A DNA stretch of 40,656 nucleotides from Clostridiales bacterium (GCA_012841635.1 DUUJ01000127.1:1-40656), one strand, 5' to 3'. Numbered from the stretch's first letter, positions 1-8,228 are shown. Translations and numbers: made by a program. The notes: generated by a model from the sequence alone, not told the origin.

Positions 1-2
1 AT

Positions 3-401
3 GCGACCCATTATCATCTCCAGGGAACAAAAGGCGCTTATCAGGCAGCCGGCGCTTTAAGCTCAGGTCCGGCAATCGCAATCCGCACCGAAGAAGACCC
101 GAACGGCGACCAGCATTGGCGTCCGCTCTTTGATTTCGCCGAATATCTGCCGGATCGGTATAAGATTGCGACGGATAGTGAGAAAAACGCCGGTCACGGC
201 GGCGGCGACTTCTTTATCGTCGACGACTTCATTCAGAGCATCCGGGAAAACAAGGAGCCGTATTACAACGTCTACAAAGCCTGCGAATGGACGGCGGTCG
301 GCCTGCTCTCCGAGCTCAGTCTTACGAACCGGTCAAGGATGATCGAAATTCCCCGTTTCAGAAAAGGAATGCCCCGCGAGGAGCAGATAATCAAGATATA
401 A
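3..401 (+). CDS. Gfo/Idh/MocA family oxidoreductase, C-terminal part (5' truncated by the window edge)
   Basis: An open frame enters from the left edge and ends at TAA 399-401, giving 132 visible residues. The visible part looks like the C-terminal half of a Gfo/Idh/MocA dehydrogenase. It has a strand reading LQGTKGAYQ, as in the beta-sheet domain of this family, and then GHGGGDFFIVDDFI followed by a helix with NVYKACEWTAVGLLSE. The GHGG-D plus NVY..A.W arrangement is typical of GH109-like members, which use NAD(H) to cleave alpha-N-acetylgalactosaminides or related sugars by an oxidation-elimination route. The N-terminal Rossmann fold lies outside the window, so substrate and start cannot be judged. 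A strong rho-independent terminator follows. The next rightward genes at 4.8 and 6.0 kb include another member of the same superfamily, suggesting a shared sugar-processing locus. Family assignment is fairly secure; GH109-type activity is inference. Confidence 0.75.
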   Translation, partial: ATHYHLQGTKGAYQAAGALSSGPAIAIRTEEDPNGDQHWRPLFDFAEYLPDRYKIATDSEKNAGHGGGDFFIVDDFIQSIRENKEPYYNVYKACEWTAVGLLSELSLTNRSRMIEIPRFRKGMPREEQIIKI

Positions 402-439
402 GGTTATCGAAGCGCCCTTGAAAAACAGCATATAACGCT

Positions 440-477
440 GCCGCCCTGCGGAGATTAAATCCGCAGGGCGGCTTTTT
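440..477 (+). terminator. Rho-independent terminator after the truncated oxidoreductase
   Basis: A perfect 13-bp inverted repeat (440-452 with 460-472, GC-rich, 7-base loop) is followed by five T residues. The T-run is on the + strand, so it ends the rightward gene. The same stem could also stall the convergent DUF5107 operon, but there is no U-tract on that strand. Confidence 0.9.
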
Positions 478-492
478 GTCGTTATCTTGCGT

Positions 493-3400
493 TTATTTAA
501 GCTTTTTCAGCGTCTCCTCCGCCCGTTTAATCAGCGGAGAGAAGATTCGGCGCCGTTCGGCGGCGGCAGGTTCAAGATAACTGAGGAAAGCCGGCTGCGA
601 GCGGTAATATCCGCTTTCGCATATTTTGAGCTGGCGTTTCCAGTCGGAAATCCGTCCTTCGAGCAGCTTCACGGCGTCGTCTTTTCTGCCGACGCGCATC
701 AGTAGGTCGGCGCGGACGAAGGTGTCCGGATGGATATCGCAAAGCCGGGCGAGAATCGCTTTCGCCTTCTCGTCGTCCGGATTTTTGCGCAGCAGGCATT
801 CTGCCTCGCCTAATTTCGCGCGGGCAAAAGGAGATTCGCCGCTGATGTTGCCGTCAAGCCATTCCGGGATCGACTGCGCCGCGAGATAATTTTCAAGCGC
901 TGTGTCAATCTCCCCGCGGCGGAAATGCTCGTCGCCGAGAGAACAGACGGTGTTGATGTAGCTCTGCGCAAGCATCGCCTCCGAGCCTTCGCCGGGGCGG
1001 AAGTTGTGAGCCTTAAGCAGCTCAAGCGCCTTTTTTGCTTTTCCGGCGCGGCAGTAAGCGGTAATCAGCTCGAGCGCGGTGTCGTCCCGCTCCGGTTCTC
1101 CGGCGGAAAGGATGAGCGAGATCGTCTTTTCCGGATCGGCTCGGGTTTGGTTCATAAGGTAAGCCGACTCAAATATCGCCGCGTCAAGTTCCGGACCCTT
1201 GCGCGCGGCTTTGCAGGCGCGCCGCAGCAGCTCAAGCGCCTTCGCTCTCGCCCCGCGCCTCCAGGCGCAGATGGCAAGCCCGCGCAGACAGCCGCAGCTT
1301 TTCCCGCCGCTCCAAAGCGCCTCGGCTTCGCCGTAACGCCGCTGTCCCATCCGCAGAACGCCCAAAAGGTATCTTGCAAATTCATCGCGCGGGTCGGCTT
1401 CTATCGCTTTTTCAAGCGCCAAAGCTTCCTCCGGCCGCGTCGGGAATACCCGGCAGAGCTCCTCCGAGGGCGGCGTCAGTCCGGCGAGATAGTAGACCAT
1501 AGCCGAGACTTTTTCTTCGGGCAGGCGGTTTATAGCTCCGTCGAGCAGCTTCCGGGCTTCGGTATTGAACCCGAAACTCATGAATTCGCAGGCGACGTCT
1601 ATCACGGTCTGACTCGGCGGGCTTTGCAGGCGCGCGAAGAATTCTCCTTCGTCGGCCATCCCGACTGAAACGAGCGCCCAGGCGTAGGTCATATTCAGTT
1701 TTTCTTCGGAAAGCAGAGCGATATCGGCTTTAACCGCCGCATCGTCATGCAGCCGGTAATCGGCTAAAAGCATCCGGATGACCGCCGCGGAGTTGGAGTT
1801 GTCGCTTTCATAAGCCATTCCGGCAAGCGCTCTCGCATCCTTCCAGTCGCGGCGGCGCAGCGCGAGCGCCGATGCCTTGGTTGCCGCGGCGGAGACTTTG
1901 TCATAGCTCCACATCGCCTTGCGGAAGGCGTCGTAGGCGTCGTCGTATCTGCCCTGACGCTGATAGCAAAGCCCGTAAAGATAATGTATTTTCCCCGATT
2001 CCGGGCGCTGGTTGAACTCGTCCCTGAGTACCGTCGCGTCGTCGAGCAGCTTTTCCGCTTCGTCGTACAGCCCGCGGCGGATGCGGCTTTCGGCAAGCGA
2101 GAGATAAGCCGGGATCATGTGTTTGTCTAATTTTATCGACCGTTCCCAGTATTTTTCCGGGTCGGCGACAGGGTCGCGGTAGAGAATCAGGTGTTCGCCG
2201 ACATTGTAAGCCTCATACGCGCTGTCTATCTCATCCGGTGTCTTGCGCCTGCCTATTATCCGGGGCGTCTGAGCCGGGAATTTCTCGTCCGTGTAGTCGG
2301 AAAGCGGCCGCCCGGCGGAGGTTACCTGAATCCGCCAACATTCGCCGGGATTTACTTTACGAGAGAGTTTAAAGTTTAGGGTGGTCGCGTCTTTGAATTC
2401 CGTCAGCTCGTCGCAGAGTTCCTCATCGCCGACGGACAGCCGGACTCGTACGTCCGGCAGCGCCGATGTCGACGCAACGGAAACCTTGTCGCCCTTTACC
2501 GTTACCGAGCATTGAAGGTCGGCATAGTCCGGAACGCCGGTTTTTGTAATCGGATACCAATACTGAGAGAAACTCTTCGTTTCATATGGCGCAAGCCAGG
2601 TAAAGTCGGGCTGATTGTCGGTATAAACGCCCGCCATAAGCTCGCAGTAAGGACCGTCTGTATCGGTAAGCTTGGTTTCCCAGCTTTTGGCGTTCTGATC
2701 CCGTCCCCAGGTGAACATCTTCTTTCCGGGGGAGATATGATGGTCGGCGATATGGATGACGCCGGCGTCCCAGCCTTCGTCGTATCCGCCGAAGAAGTCG
2801 AATTTCGAGGGCGCGGCGAAATAAGAGGTGGAGTGCGGCGCGTTGTATATCAGGCTGATATCGGTGCCGCCGCCGAAGTCGCAGCCGGAGTAATTGCCTT
2901 TGGCGACAGGCCAGGAAGTCGAAACGGTGCGGTAGTGATGAACGACATGGTCGACGTCGTGCGGGAAGAAGAGGCGGTAGTTTTCGTTTACCGATACGGC
3001 GGCGTTCTGCCACCAGAGGAAGGGATGGCGGACGGAGGTGCGGTTGGTTACCCTGACTTTTGTTTCAAGATAGCATTTGTCGGGATAGAGGCAGATGCCG
3101 ACGGTCCCTTTCATCCGGTAATAGGGGTCGGAATCGGAGAGCCAGACCGTCGCTGAGCCGTCATCTCCTGTTTCAATCGTCCAGTCGGTCGCCATATAGG
3201 TTGCCGGACGGTGGTGGAACGGCCAGTTGAACTCAACTCCGCCGGATATCCAGGAACCGAGACAGCCGATCAGCGCCGGCTTTATAACGTGCTGACGGTA
3301 GAAAAAGTTATATCCGCTGCGCTTGTCAAGGGCGGCAAAAATACGCCCGCCCAATTGCGGCAGGATGATAAGCTGAATGTATTTATTTTCCAGACGCACC

Positions 3401-3585
3401 GCTATGTATTCCTTCTCCTCCGCCGTTTCGGCGCAGGGAGAGAGGGTCACGGCGTTCGGGAAGGGGTTGCCGGAGGTCGCCTGGTGATTTCTCGTCTCGG
3501 CGAACATCGGCAGCGTCTCATACGGCGCTTCGGGATAAGTCGGTATCGTCAGGGTGAAGGATTGAGCGGTTACCTTTCTTTTCAT
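493..3585 (-). CDS. DUF5107 domain protein with C-terminal TPR array
   Basis: The protein has 1030 residues. Residues about 20-400 match the DUF5107 family as I know it: LPQLGGRI at 75-82, IKPALIGCLGSWISGG then VEFNWPFHHRP across 101-127, and the later LWWQNAAVSV and FPHDVDHV signatures. DUF5107 has a galactose-mutarotase or glycoside-hydrolase-like beta fold. It is common in carbohydrate-use loci of Bacteroidetes, Lentisphaerae and Firmicutes, but its reaction is not established. From about residue 470 the protein becomes helical, with repeated TPR-like units (Y-A-L or A-L-x-x-Y patterns) to the end. No signal peptide is visible, so it is probably cytoplasmic. The start has a strong AAGGAGG ribosome site. 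It follows the UroD-like gene by 13 bases and is its operon partner. Domain assignment is confident; a role in modifying or sensing sugars is inference. Confidence 0.88.
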   Translation of the reverse strand: MKRKVTAQSFTLTIPTYPEAPYETLPMFAETRNHQATSGNPFPNAVTLSPCAETAEEKEYIAVRLENKYIQLIILPQLGGRIFAALDKRSGYNFFYRQHVIKPALIGCLGSWISGGVEFNWPFHHRPATYMATDWTIETGDDGSATVWLSDSDPYYRMKGTVGICLYPDKCYLETKVRVTNRTSVRHPFLWWQNAAVSVNENYRLFFPHDVDHVVHHYRTVSTSWPVAKGNYSGCDFGGGTDISLIYNAPHSTSYFAAPSKFDFFGGYDEGWDAGVIHIADHHISPGKKMFTWGRDQNAKSWETKLTDTDGPYCELMAGVYTDNQPDFTWLAPYETKSFSQYWYPITKTGVPDYADLQCSVTVKGDKVSVASTSALPDVRVRLSVGDEELCDELTEFKDATTLNFKLSRKVNPGECWRIQVTSAGRPLSDYTDEKFPAQTPRIIGRRKTPDEIDSAYEAYNVGEHLILYRDPVADPEKYWERSIKLDKHMIPAYLSLAESRIRRGLYDEAEKLLDDATVLRDEFNQRPESGKIHYLYGLCYQRQGRYDDAYDAFRKAMWSYDKVSAAATKASALALRRRDWKDARALAGMAYESDNSNSAAVIRMLLADYRLHDDAAVKADIALLSEEKLNMTYAWALVSVGMADEGEFFARLQSPPSQTVIDVACEFMSFGFNTEARKLLDGAINRLPEEKVSAMVYYLAGLTPPSEELCRVFPTRPEEALALEKAIEADPRDEFARYLLGVLRMGQRRYGEAEALWSGGKSCGCLRGLAICAWRRGARAKALELLRRACKAARKGPELDAAIFESAYLMNQTRADPEKTISLILSAGEPERDDTALELITAYCRAGKAKKALELLKAHNFRPGEGSEAMLAQSYINTVCSLGDEHFRRGEIDTALENYLAAQSIPEWLDGNISGESPFARAKLGEAECLLRKNPDDEKAKAILARLCDIHPDTFVRADLLMRVGRKDDAVKLLEGRISDWKRQLKICESGYYRSQPAFLSYLEPAAAERRRIFSPLIKRAEETLKKLK

Positions 3586-3598
3586 AACTGCCTCCTTA

Positions 3599-4582
3599 TC
3601 AGAGCTTCGGCGGATAGTCGCGGTATTCGCGCCAGATGTCGAGTATCATGGTATATCTTTCCGGCGGCATTCCGCGGAAGGGGACGTTTGATGTGCAGAA
3701 GAAATATCCTCCGCCCGGCATGCCGTGCCTGAGCGCGTATAAGGCGCTCTCTCTTACCTCTTCATCGGTGCCGGTCTGCATAAGGGCGCAGTTTACATTG
3801 CCGCAGAGAGCGATGCGGTCGCCGTACAGCCGCTTTATCTCGGCGATGTCGACGCCGGCCATCGGGTCGAGGGAATGCAGGGCGTGCGGCTCGGTATCGA
3901 CGAGCTGATTTAGGATAGGCATAATGTCGCCGTCGGTGTGCTTTATCGTCCAGAGGCCTTCAGCTTTAGCCGAACTGATTATCCTCGCGAGGTAAGGCGT
4001 TACATATTCGGAGAACATATCCGGGCTCATGAAAGGCCCGCTGTTGTAGCAGTAGTCGGAGCAGAGCCATACGACGTCAATTCCGGCTTCGCTGAGTTTT
4101 TTATTGTTCTCTATCGCGCCGCGGCACATGTTTTCCGCGTCTCGATTCATCCCTTCCGGGTCGTCGTAGAGACGGTAAGCAAATTCATACATGTGGTTGC
4201 CGTCGGGAATCGAGAAGGTACCGTCGCCGTGATTGCCGAGCAGCCGGGTGTTGCCGATTCTTTGGCGGATGGCTTTTACAAACGCTTTATATTCCCAGGA
4301 ATCGAAAGCCCAGCGACCGCCGTAACAGGGGATGATGCTGTAATCGAGCGCTTCGTAGACTTTGACGGTAAAATCCGCTTCTTCGTCGATGTAAGCTTCC
4401 TGCTCTTTTCGGGAAAGTTTCGCAAACTCCTCCGCGTTGTGTTTGTAACAGATAAGCTCCCTGCCGAACAATTCGGGGGCGAGCTGAAATTCAAGCTCAA
4501 ATGTAGGCGCCTGATCCGGGATCTCGATTTTGAACGCTTTTTCCGCCCGCTGCGCCGGGGTGTATTTCTTATTTATATCCAT
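3599..4582 (-). CDS. Uroporphyrinogen decarboxylase (UroD)-like family protein
   Basis: This 327-residue protein has the TIM-barrel pattern of the UroD/MtaA/CmuA superfamily. Visible segments include DVVWLCSDYCYNSGPFMSP (about 169-187), a conserved MSPDMFSEYVTPYLARI helix, WTIKHTDGDI at 211-220, and IALCGNVNC at 257-265. True UroD makes coproporphyrinogen, but relatives act as methyltransferases for methylamines, methanol or methoxy compounds. In MtaA-type enzymes zinc is held by a His-x-Cys motif. Here the corresponding place reads H215-T-D, with no Cys, although C260, C265 and C296 are nearby. Haem synthesis genes are absent nearby, so a haem role is unlikely. It is the first gene of the leftward operon with DUF5107, has an AGGGAGG ribosome site, and is divergent from the Gfo/Idh gene. 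The family is certain; the reaction is unknown. Confidence 0.85.
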   Translation of the reverse strand: MDINKKYTPAQRAEKAFKIEIPDQAPTFELEFQLAPELFGRELICYKHNAEEFAKLSRKEQEAYIDEEADFTVKVYEALDYSIIPCYGGRWAFDSWEYKAFVKAIRQRIGNTRLLGNHGDGTFSIPDGNHMYEFAYRLYDDPEGMNRDAENMCRGAIENNKKLSEAGIDVVWLCSDYCYNSGPFMSPDMFSEYVTPYLARIISSAKAEGLWTIKHTDGDIMPILNQLVDTEPHALHSLDPMAGVDIAEIKRLYGDRIALCGNVNCALMQTGTDEEVRESALYALRHGMPGGGYFFCTSNVPFRGMPPERYTMILDIWREYRDYPPKL

Positions 4583-4611
4583 ATTTTTACCTCCCTGTGA
4601 TTTCAGCTATG

Positions 4612-4640
4612 ATTTTATCACAAGCGGCTCTCTTTGTCAA
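4612..4640 (-). promoter_or_regulatory. Sigma-A promoter of the UroD-like/DUF5107 operon
   Basis: On the minus strand, -35 TTGACA (4635-4640) and -10 TAAAAT (4612-4617) are separated by 17 bases. It lies 30 bases upstream of the UroD-like start codon and is back to back with the promoter of the rightward oxidoreductase gene. Confidence 0.85.
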
Positions 4641-4644
4641 GAGA
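4629..4644. promoter_or_regulatory. Inverted repeat over the -35 box, possible operator
   Basis: The sequence TCTCTT-TGTC-AAGAGA is a 6-4-6 inverted repeat that covers the -35 element of the leftward promoter. Position suggests repressor binding, but no regulator gene is visible in the window and the repeat is short, so this is a weak call. Confidence 0.3.
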
Positions 4645-4697
4645 ATAAATCGCTTACCGGAACTTTCCTTATAATACGATTAATTTCACTTTTTAGC

Positions 4698-4726
4698 TTG
4701 ACATTTCGGCAATACAGAGTTATAAT
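4698..4726 (+). promoter_or_regulatory. Consensus sigma-A promoter of the Gfo/Idh gene
   Basis: Perfect -35 TTGACA (4698-4703) and perfect -10 TATAAT (4721-4726) with a 17-base spacer, about 49 bases before the ATG at 4775. Confidence 0.93.
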
Positions 4727-4774
4727 CTAATCAATGGCAATAAACTCAAACAAATATAACCGAGGAGAAACAAT

Positions 4775-5875
4775 ATGAGCAAACTAAGAACCGTAAAAGT
4801 CGGAATAGTCGGCTGCGGCGGCATCGCAAACGGCAAGCATCTTCCTTCGCTGAAGATATGCGAAAATGTGGAAATGGTGGCCTTCTGCGACATCATTATC
4901 GACCGCGCCGAAAAGGCCGCGAAGGAATACGGCGTCAAAGGCGCGAAAGTCTTCAAAGATTACAAAGACCTTGTGGCGATGAAGGAAATCGAAGTCGTCC
5001 ATGTCCTTACACCTAACTATAAGCACGCCGAGATATCGATAGCCGCGCTCAAAGCCGGCAAGCACGTCATGTGCGAAAAGCCGATGGCGACAAGCTCTGC
5101 CGAAGCCAAAGCGATGTGCGACGCCGCGAAGAAAAGCGGCAAGAAGCTGACTATCGGCTATCAGAGCCGTTCGGATGCCAATTACCAGTATGCCCGCGAG
5201 CTTATCCGCAGCGGTAAGCTGGGCGAGATATATTATCTCCGCGCTCCGGCTATCCGCCGCCGCGGCGTGCCGACCTGGGGCGTCTTCATGGATGAGGAAA
5301 AGCAGGGCGGCGGACCGATGATCGACATCGGCACCCACTCTATCGACGCCGCGCTCTGGATGATCGGCAATTACGACGTCGCATCGGTTACCGGCGTGGT
5401 AAACCACAAGCTGAAATATTACGCGCAGGACAACGGAAGCTGGGGTTCCTGGGGAGATACGCCGTTTACCGTCGAAGATTCGGCGATGGGATTTGTCCGC
5501 TTCAAGAACGGCGCGACGATGTATGTAGAAGCCTCCTGGCTCCTCAATACCACCGGCAGTCAGCATACGACCATCTGCGGCACTCTGGGCGGACTTGAGC
5601 TTCGGGGCGACGGCGTTATGGTAAACGGCGAGCGCCCGGATGAAAAAGGCGAGATGAAGCTTTTCAGCGAGCTGCGTGAACCTACCGACGCCGACCGCGA
5701 GTTTTTCAAGGACGAAAAACTCAGCGACTCGGAATACGAAGCCCGCCAGTGGATCCAGGCAATAGTAAACGACACAAATCCGCTCGTTCTGCCCGAGGAA
5801 GCGGCGATGGTTACAAATATCATCGAAGCCATCTACAAGAGCGGCAAGAGCGGCAAGACGATTTATTTCGAGTGA
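4775..5875 (+). CDS. Gfo/Idh/MocA family NAD(P)-dependent oxidoreductase
   Basis: The 366-residue protein is full length for the family. Its N-terminal Rossmann fold starts with VGIVGCGGIANGKHLPSL, the catalytic-lysine motif EKP is at 101-103, and the second-domain motif DIGTHSID (184-191) supplies the usual His/Asp pair. Such enzymes oxidise or epimerise a hydroxyl of sugars, inositols or their derivatives using NAD(P). A run of GG-rich residues and WGSWGDTPFTVEDSA is typical of the substrate-binding sheet. Translation starts at ATG 4775 behind GAGGAG with 7-base spacing. It has its own consensus promoter, divergent from the UroD-like operon, and is followed 77 bases later by the putative hydrolase gene. 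Substrate cannot be read from the sequence. Confidence 0.9.
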   Translation: MSKLRTVKVGIVGCGGIANGKHLPSLKICENVEMVAFCDIIIDRAEKAAKEYGVKGAKVFKDYKDLVAMKEIEVVHVLTPNYKHAEISIAALKAGKHVMCEKPMATSSAEAKAMCDAAKKSGKKLTIGYQSRSDANYQYARELIRSGKLGEIYYLRAPAIRRRGVPTWGVFMDEEKQGGGPMIDIGTHSIDAALWMIGNYDVASVTGVVNHKLKYYAQDNGSWGSWGDTPFTVEDSAMGFVRFKNGATMYVEASWLLNTTGSQHTTICGTLGGLELRGDGVMVNGERPDEKGEMKLFSELREPTDADREFFKDEKLSDSEYEARQWIQAIVNDTNPLVLPEEAAMVTNIIEAIYKSGKSGKTIYFE

Positions 5876-5896
5876 AATAAAATTCATAAATACGGA

Positions 5897-5924
5897 AAAC
5901 GGGACTTTAAGAAAAGTCCCGTTT
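5897..5924 (+). terminator. Intergenic 12-bp hairpin, likely partial terminator
   Basis: A perfect 12-bp inverted repeat with a 4-base AAGA loop lies between the oxidoreductase and the next gene. Only three Ts close the 3' arm, so termination is probably incomplete and some transcription may continue into the downstream gene, which has no obvious promoter of its own. Confidence 0.55.
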
Positions 5925-5952
5925 GCTGCAATAAAGGATAAGGTGCAGTATT

Positions 5953-7818
5953 ATGAAAAAAGCGCACAGAATCGGATATTCAAGATATTTTGACGATAAA
6001 GAGTTCGAAAAGCATTTGAAATTTATCAGCCGGAACATCGACGTCGTAGATGAAATCGCGTTATTTACCGAATATTCGCATTTCGGATACTGGGAGCTTT
6101 CGTCTCAGCGGGAACATGCCGTATTGCTAAAAAAACGCCTCAATTCATACCGCGCCGCCGGAGTAAAAAGCGTCGGTCTCAACGTGCTTGATACTTTGGG
6201 ACACCTTGAAGAAGGCTGGGAGGTATTCCCGAAGCCTCCGATGCAGACGATGGTTTCGATAAACGGCGAGATATCAACAAGCTGTCTCTGCCCTAATACC
6301 GAAGAATTCAGAAAATATATCGCAGAGCGGTATTCGATACTCGCGTCGTCAAATCCCGACTTTATCTGGGTAGACGACGATTTTCGCATAGGAAATCACG
6401 GTGTCGCCGGCCCCTGTTTTTGTCAGACGTGTATCGATAAATTCAACCGAAAAACCGGACGCGGCGAAACTTTCGAAAGCCTGACAGCGGCGATAAAAGC
6501 CGGAAACGGCGAAATAAACGGCGAGTGGCATCGTTTCTGCTATGATTCGCACAGCGAAGTGGCTTCAATCATAGAAAAAGCGATACATTCGGTGAATCCG
6601 GACATAATTATCGGCGAAATGACGGGAGGCACCGAACACTGGTTCGACGAGCTGAAAGCGGAAAAAGGCAGACCCGGAGGCGGTTTTTACGAAGATTCGC
6701 ATCCTTGCGGGCTGCTTTCAAAGGTATCGACATGCGAAAACCAGATTTTGTCCTATCCGCCGTTTGTGACGGATATTCAGTATGAGTTTGAAAATTTCCC
6801 GTATCGGGAGCTCGGAAAATCAAAGACGATGATGGCACTTGAGCCGTATCTTGCCGTAATGGCCGGCTGCAGCGGCGTTGCGTTCAACACAAGCGGCCAC
6901 GACAATTACCGTCTCATGGAAGTGCTTCACGGGCATAAGGCGAGATATGACGCGCTGACTGCGCTCACAGAGGGAAAACACGCGGCCGGGGTCAATGTCG
7001 GGGTTTATGAACTTGACCTTATGAAGATCGGAGTGCCGTCAACGGTCGATCCGCGATATGCCTGCGCGTATATGATCGGGCGGAACGAGGCGGAATACAC
7101 CGCCGACGAACAGCTGAAGGATATGCTTTCGAAAGGAGTCTTTATCCGCGCGTCGGCGCTGCCGATAATTGAAAAACGCGGTTATCTCGGGCTATGCGGC
7201 GTGAAGCTCGGAGAAAAATACCACAGCGGAATATCCGAAAGATTTACCGATCATGTTCTGAACGGGGATGACGCCGGATATATATGCAACTGTTACATGA
7301 ATTTCTTCAACCGCGACAGAGAAAATAATTTCGTGACGGCTCTTATCCCGCAAAAAGGCGCGCAGACTTTAAGCGAAGCGATTACGATAAATACGGCCGA
7401 GCCTGTCGGCGCGTGTCTTACTATATATGAAAACGAACTCGGAGGACGGGTAGCCGCAACCACATATGATTATCCGGATTCTTTCCTGTTTACGACAAAA
7501 AGGCGTCAGATAATAAGCATATTTGACTGGCTCAGCCGCTCGGCGCTTCCGGCAGTCATCCGGCATGAATGTAAGGTCACAGCGATGTTCCGCGAAGATG
7601 ACAGCGGTAATTTCGTATGTCTGCTTGCAAACATGAACTATGACGCGACGGGGGAATTTGAGATTTTGCTGCGCGCAAAAGCGGATGTTTTCAAAATTCT
7701 CGGCAACGACGGAATTCTGCGCGAAGCGGAGCAGCGGAAAACAGATGACGGAATCTTTGTGAAAATCAGCAATATCGAACCGTGGAAAACAGCTGTCATT
7801 TCGGGTGAAACAAGGTAA
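5953..7818 (+). CDS. Putative TIM-barrel glycoside hydrolase-like protein, family unknown
   Basis: I do not recognise a named family for this 621-residue protein. Visible features resemble GH42-like or other clan-A barrels. There is an N-terminal alpha/beta region, then FIWVDDDFRIGNHG (137-150), immediately followed by a cysteine cluster C155-F-C157-Q-T-C160 that could bind zinc as in GH42, then IIIGEMTGG with E222 near a strand end. A later segment, LEPYLAVMAGCSGVAFNTSG, looks like a barrel strand, and a beta-rich C-terminal half (about 420-621) could be a trimerisation or sugar-binding domain. No signal peptide is present, so it probably acts in the cytoplasm on imported oligosaccharides. 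It follows the Gfo/Idh gene in the same direction and may be expressed by read-through. A hydrolase role is inference from fold pattern and context. Confidence 0.6.
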   Translation: MKKAHRIGYSRYFDDKEFEKHLKFISRNIDVVDEIALFTEYSHFGYWELSSQREHAVLLKKRLNSYRAAGVKSVGLNVLDTLGHLEEGWEVFPKPPMQTMVSINGEISTSCLCPNTEEFRKYIAERYSILASSNPDFIWVDDDFRIGNHGVAGPCFCQTCIDKFNRKTGRGETFESLTAAIKAGNGEINGEWHRFCYDSHSEVASIIEKAIHSVNPDIIIGEMTGGTEHWFDELKAEKGRPGGGFYEDSHPCGLLSKVSTCENQILSYPPFVTDIQYEFENFPYRELGKSKTMMALEPYLAVMAGCSGVAFNTSGHDNYRLMEVLHGHKARYDALTALTEGKHAAGVNVGVYELDLMKIGVPSTVDPRYACAYMIGRNEAEYTADEQLKDMLSKGVFIRASALPIIEKRGYLGLCGVKLGEKYHSGISERFTDHVLNGDDAGYICNCYMNFFNRDRENNFVTALIPQKGAQTLSEAITINTAEPVGACLTIYENELGGRVAATTYDYPDSFLFTTKRRQIISIFDWLSRSALPAVIRHECKVTAMFREDDSGNFVCLLANMNYDATGEFEILLRAKADVFKILGNDGILREAEQRKTDDGIFVKISNIEPWKTAVISGETR

Positions 7819-7857
7819 AACCGCAGCCGCACGGCAGCCGAAAACGGAATTATGCGT

Positions 7858-7895
7858 AAAAATATCGCCGTAAATCAATACGGCGATATTTTTAT
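7858..7895. terminator. Bidirectional terminator between convergent genes
   Basis: An 11-bp stem (7861-7871 with 7880-7890) and 8-base loop has A-rich and T-rich flanks on both sides, giving a U-tract in either direction. It ends the putative hydrolase gene on the + strand and rpsU on the - strand. Confidence 0.85.
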
Positions 7896-7914
7896 TTGTT
7901 TTTAACCGAAGCGA

Positions 7915-8091
7915 TTACTTATACTTGCGCTTTCTCGCCGCTTCGGACTTCTTCTTGCGCTTGACGCTCGGCTTTTCGTAATGCTCTCTCTTGCGGAGCT
8001 CGGCAAGCACGCCGCTGCGGGCGCAGGATCTCTTGAACCGCCGAAGAGCGCTATCAAGCGACTCGTTTTCCTTAAGTCTGATTTCTGCCAT
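7915..8091 (-). CDS. rpsU: 30S ribosomal protein S21
   Basis: A short 58-residue gene starts with [21 protein letters not shown] and ends in a highly basic [15 protein letters not shown] tail, the normal length and pattern of bacterial S21. S21 joins the small subunit late and sits near the anti-Shine-Dalgarno end of 16S rRNA. The ATG at 8089-8091 is preceded by AGGGAGG at good spacing. It has its own consensus promoter just past the leuS stop and a leader of about 130 bases, and it ends at the bidirectional terminator. In many Clostridia rpsU neighbours a yqeY gene; here it stands alone at the end of the leuS cluster. The identification is secure. Confidence 0.96.
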   Translation of the reverse strand: MAEIRLKENESLDSALRRFKRSCARSGVLAELRKREHYEKPSVKRKKKSEAARKRKYK

Positions 8092-8222
8092 TTATCTGTT
8101 TCCCTCCCTTCGACGGACCGTTACTGATCACGAAGAGAATCAGTATTATTTGATGATTTTGTCGGCTGCCGGCATCCAAAGCCGGGGGTGGTTGACTCCC
8201 GTTGCTTCCGAATCGGACAGCA
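8092..8222 (-). promoter_or_regulatory. Long 5' leader of rpsU with two hairpins
   Basis: The predicted transcript carries about 130 untranslated bases. On the minus strand there is a hairpin with stem CCGGC/GCCGG near 8165-8185 and another with stem ACTGAT/ATCAGT near 8122-8143, just upstream of the ribosome site. There is no U-tract, so any control would be at translation. I know of no described leader that matches; the folding is by eye. Confidence 0.35.
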
Positions 8223-8228
8223 AAACAT

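Noticed and set aside
925..1668. A 247-codon + strand frame inside the DUF5107 gene
   Set aside because: Opposite-strand shadow of a gene with clear family motifs; no homology pattern or ribosome site.
4784..5887. A 367-codon open frame antisense to the Gfo/Idh gene
   Set aside because: It mirrors the sense gene in a GC-biased codon pattern, has no recognisable motif and no separate ribosome site. The sense frame has complete family motifs.
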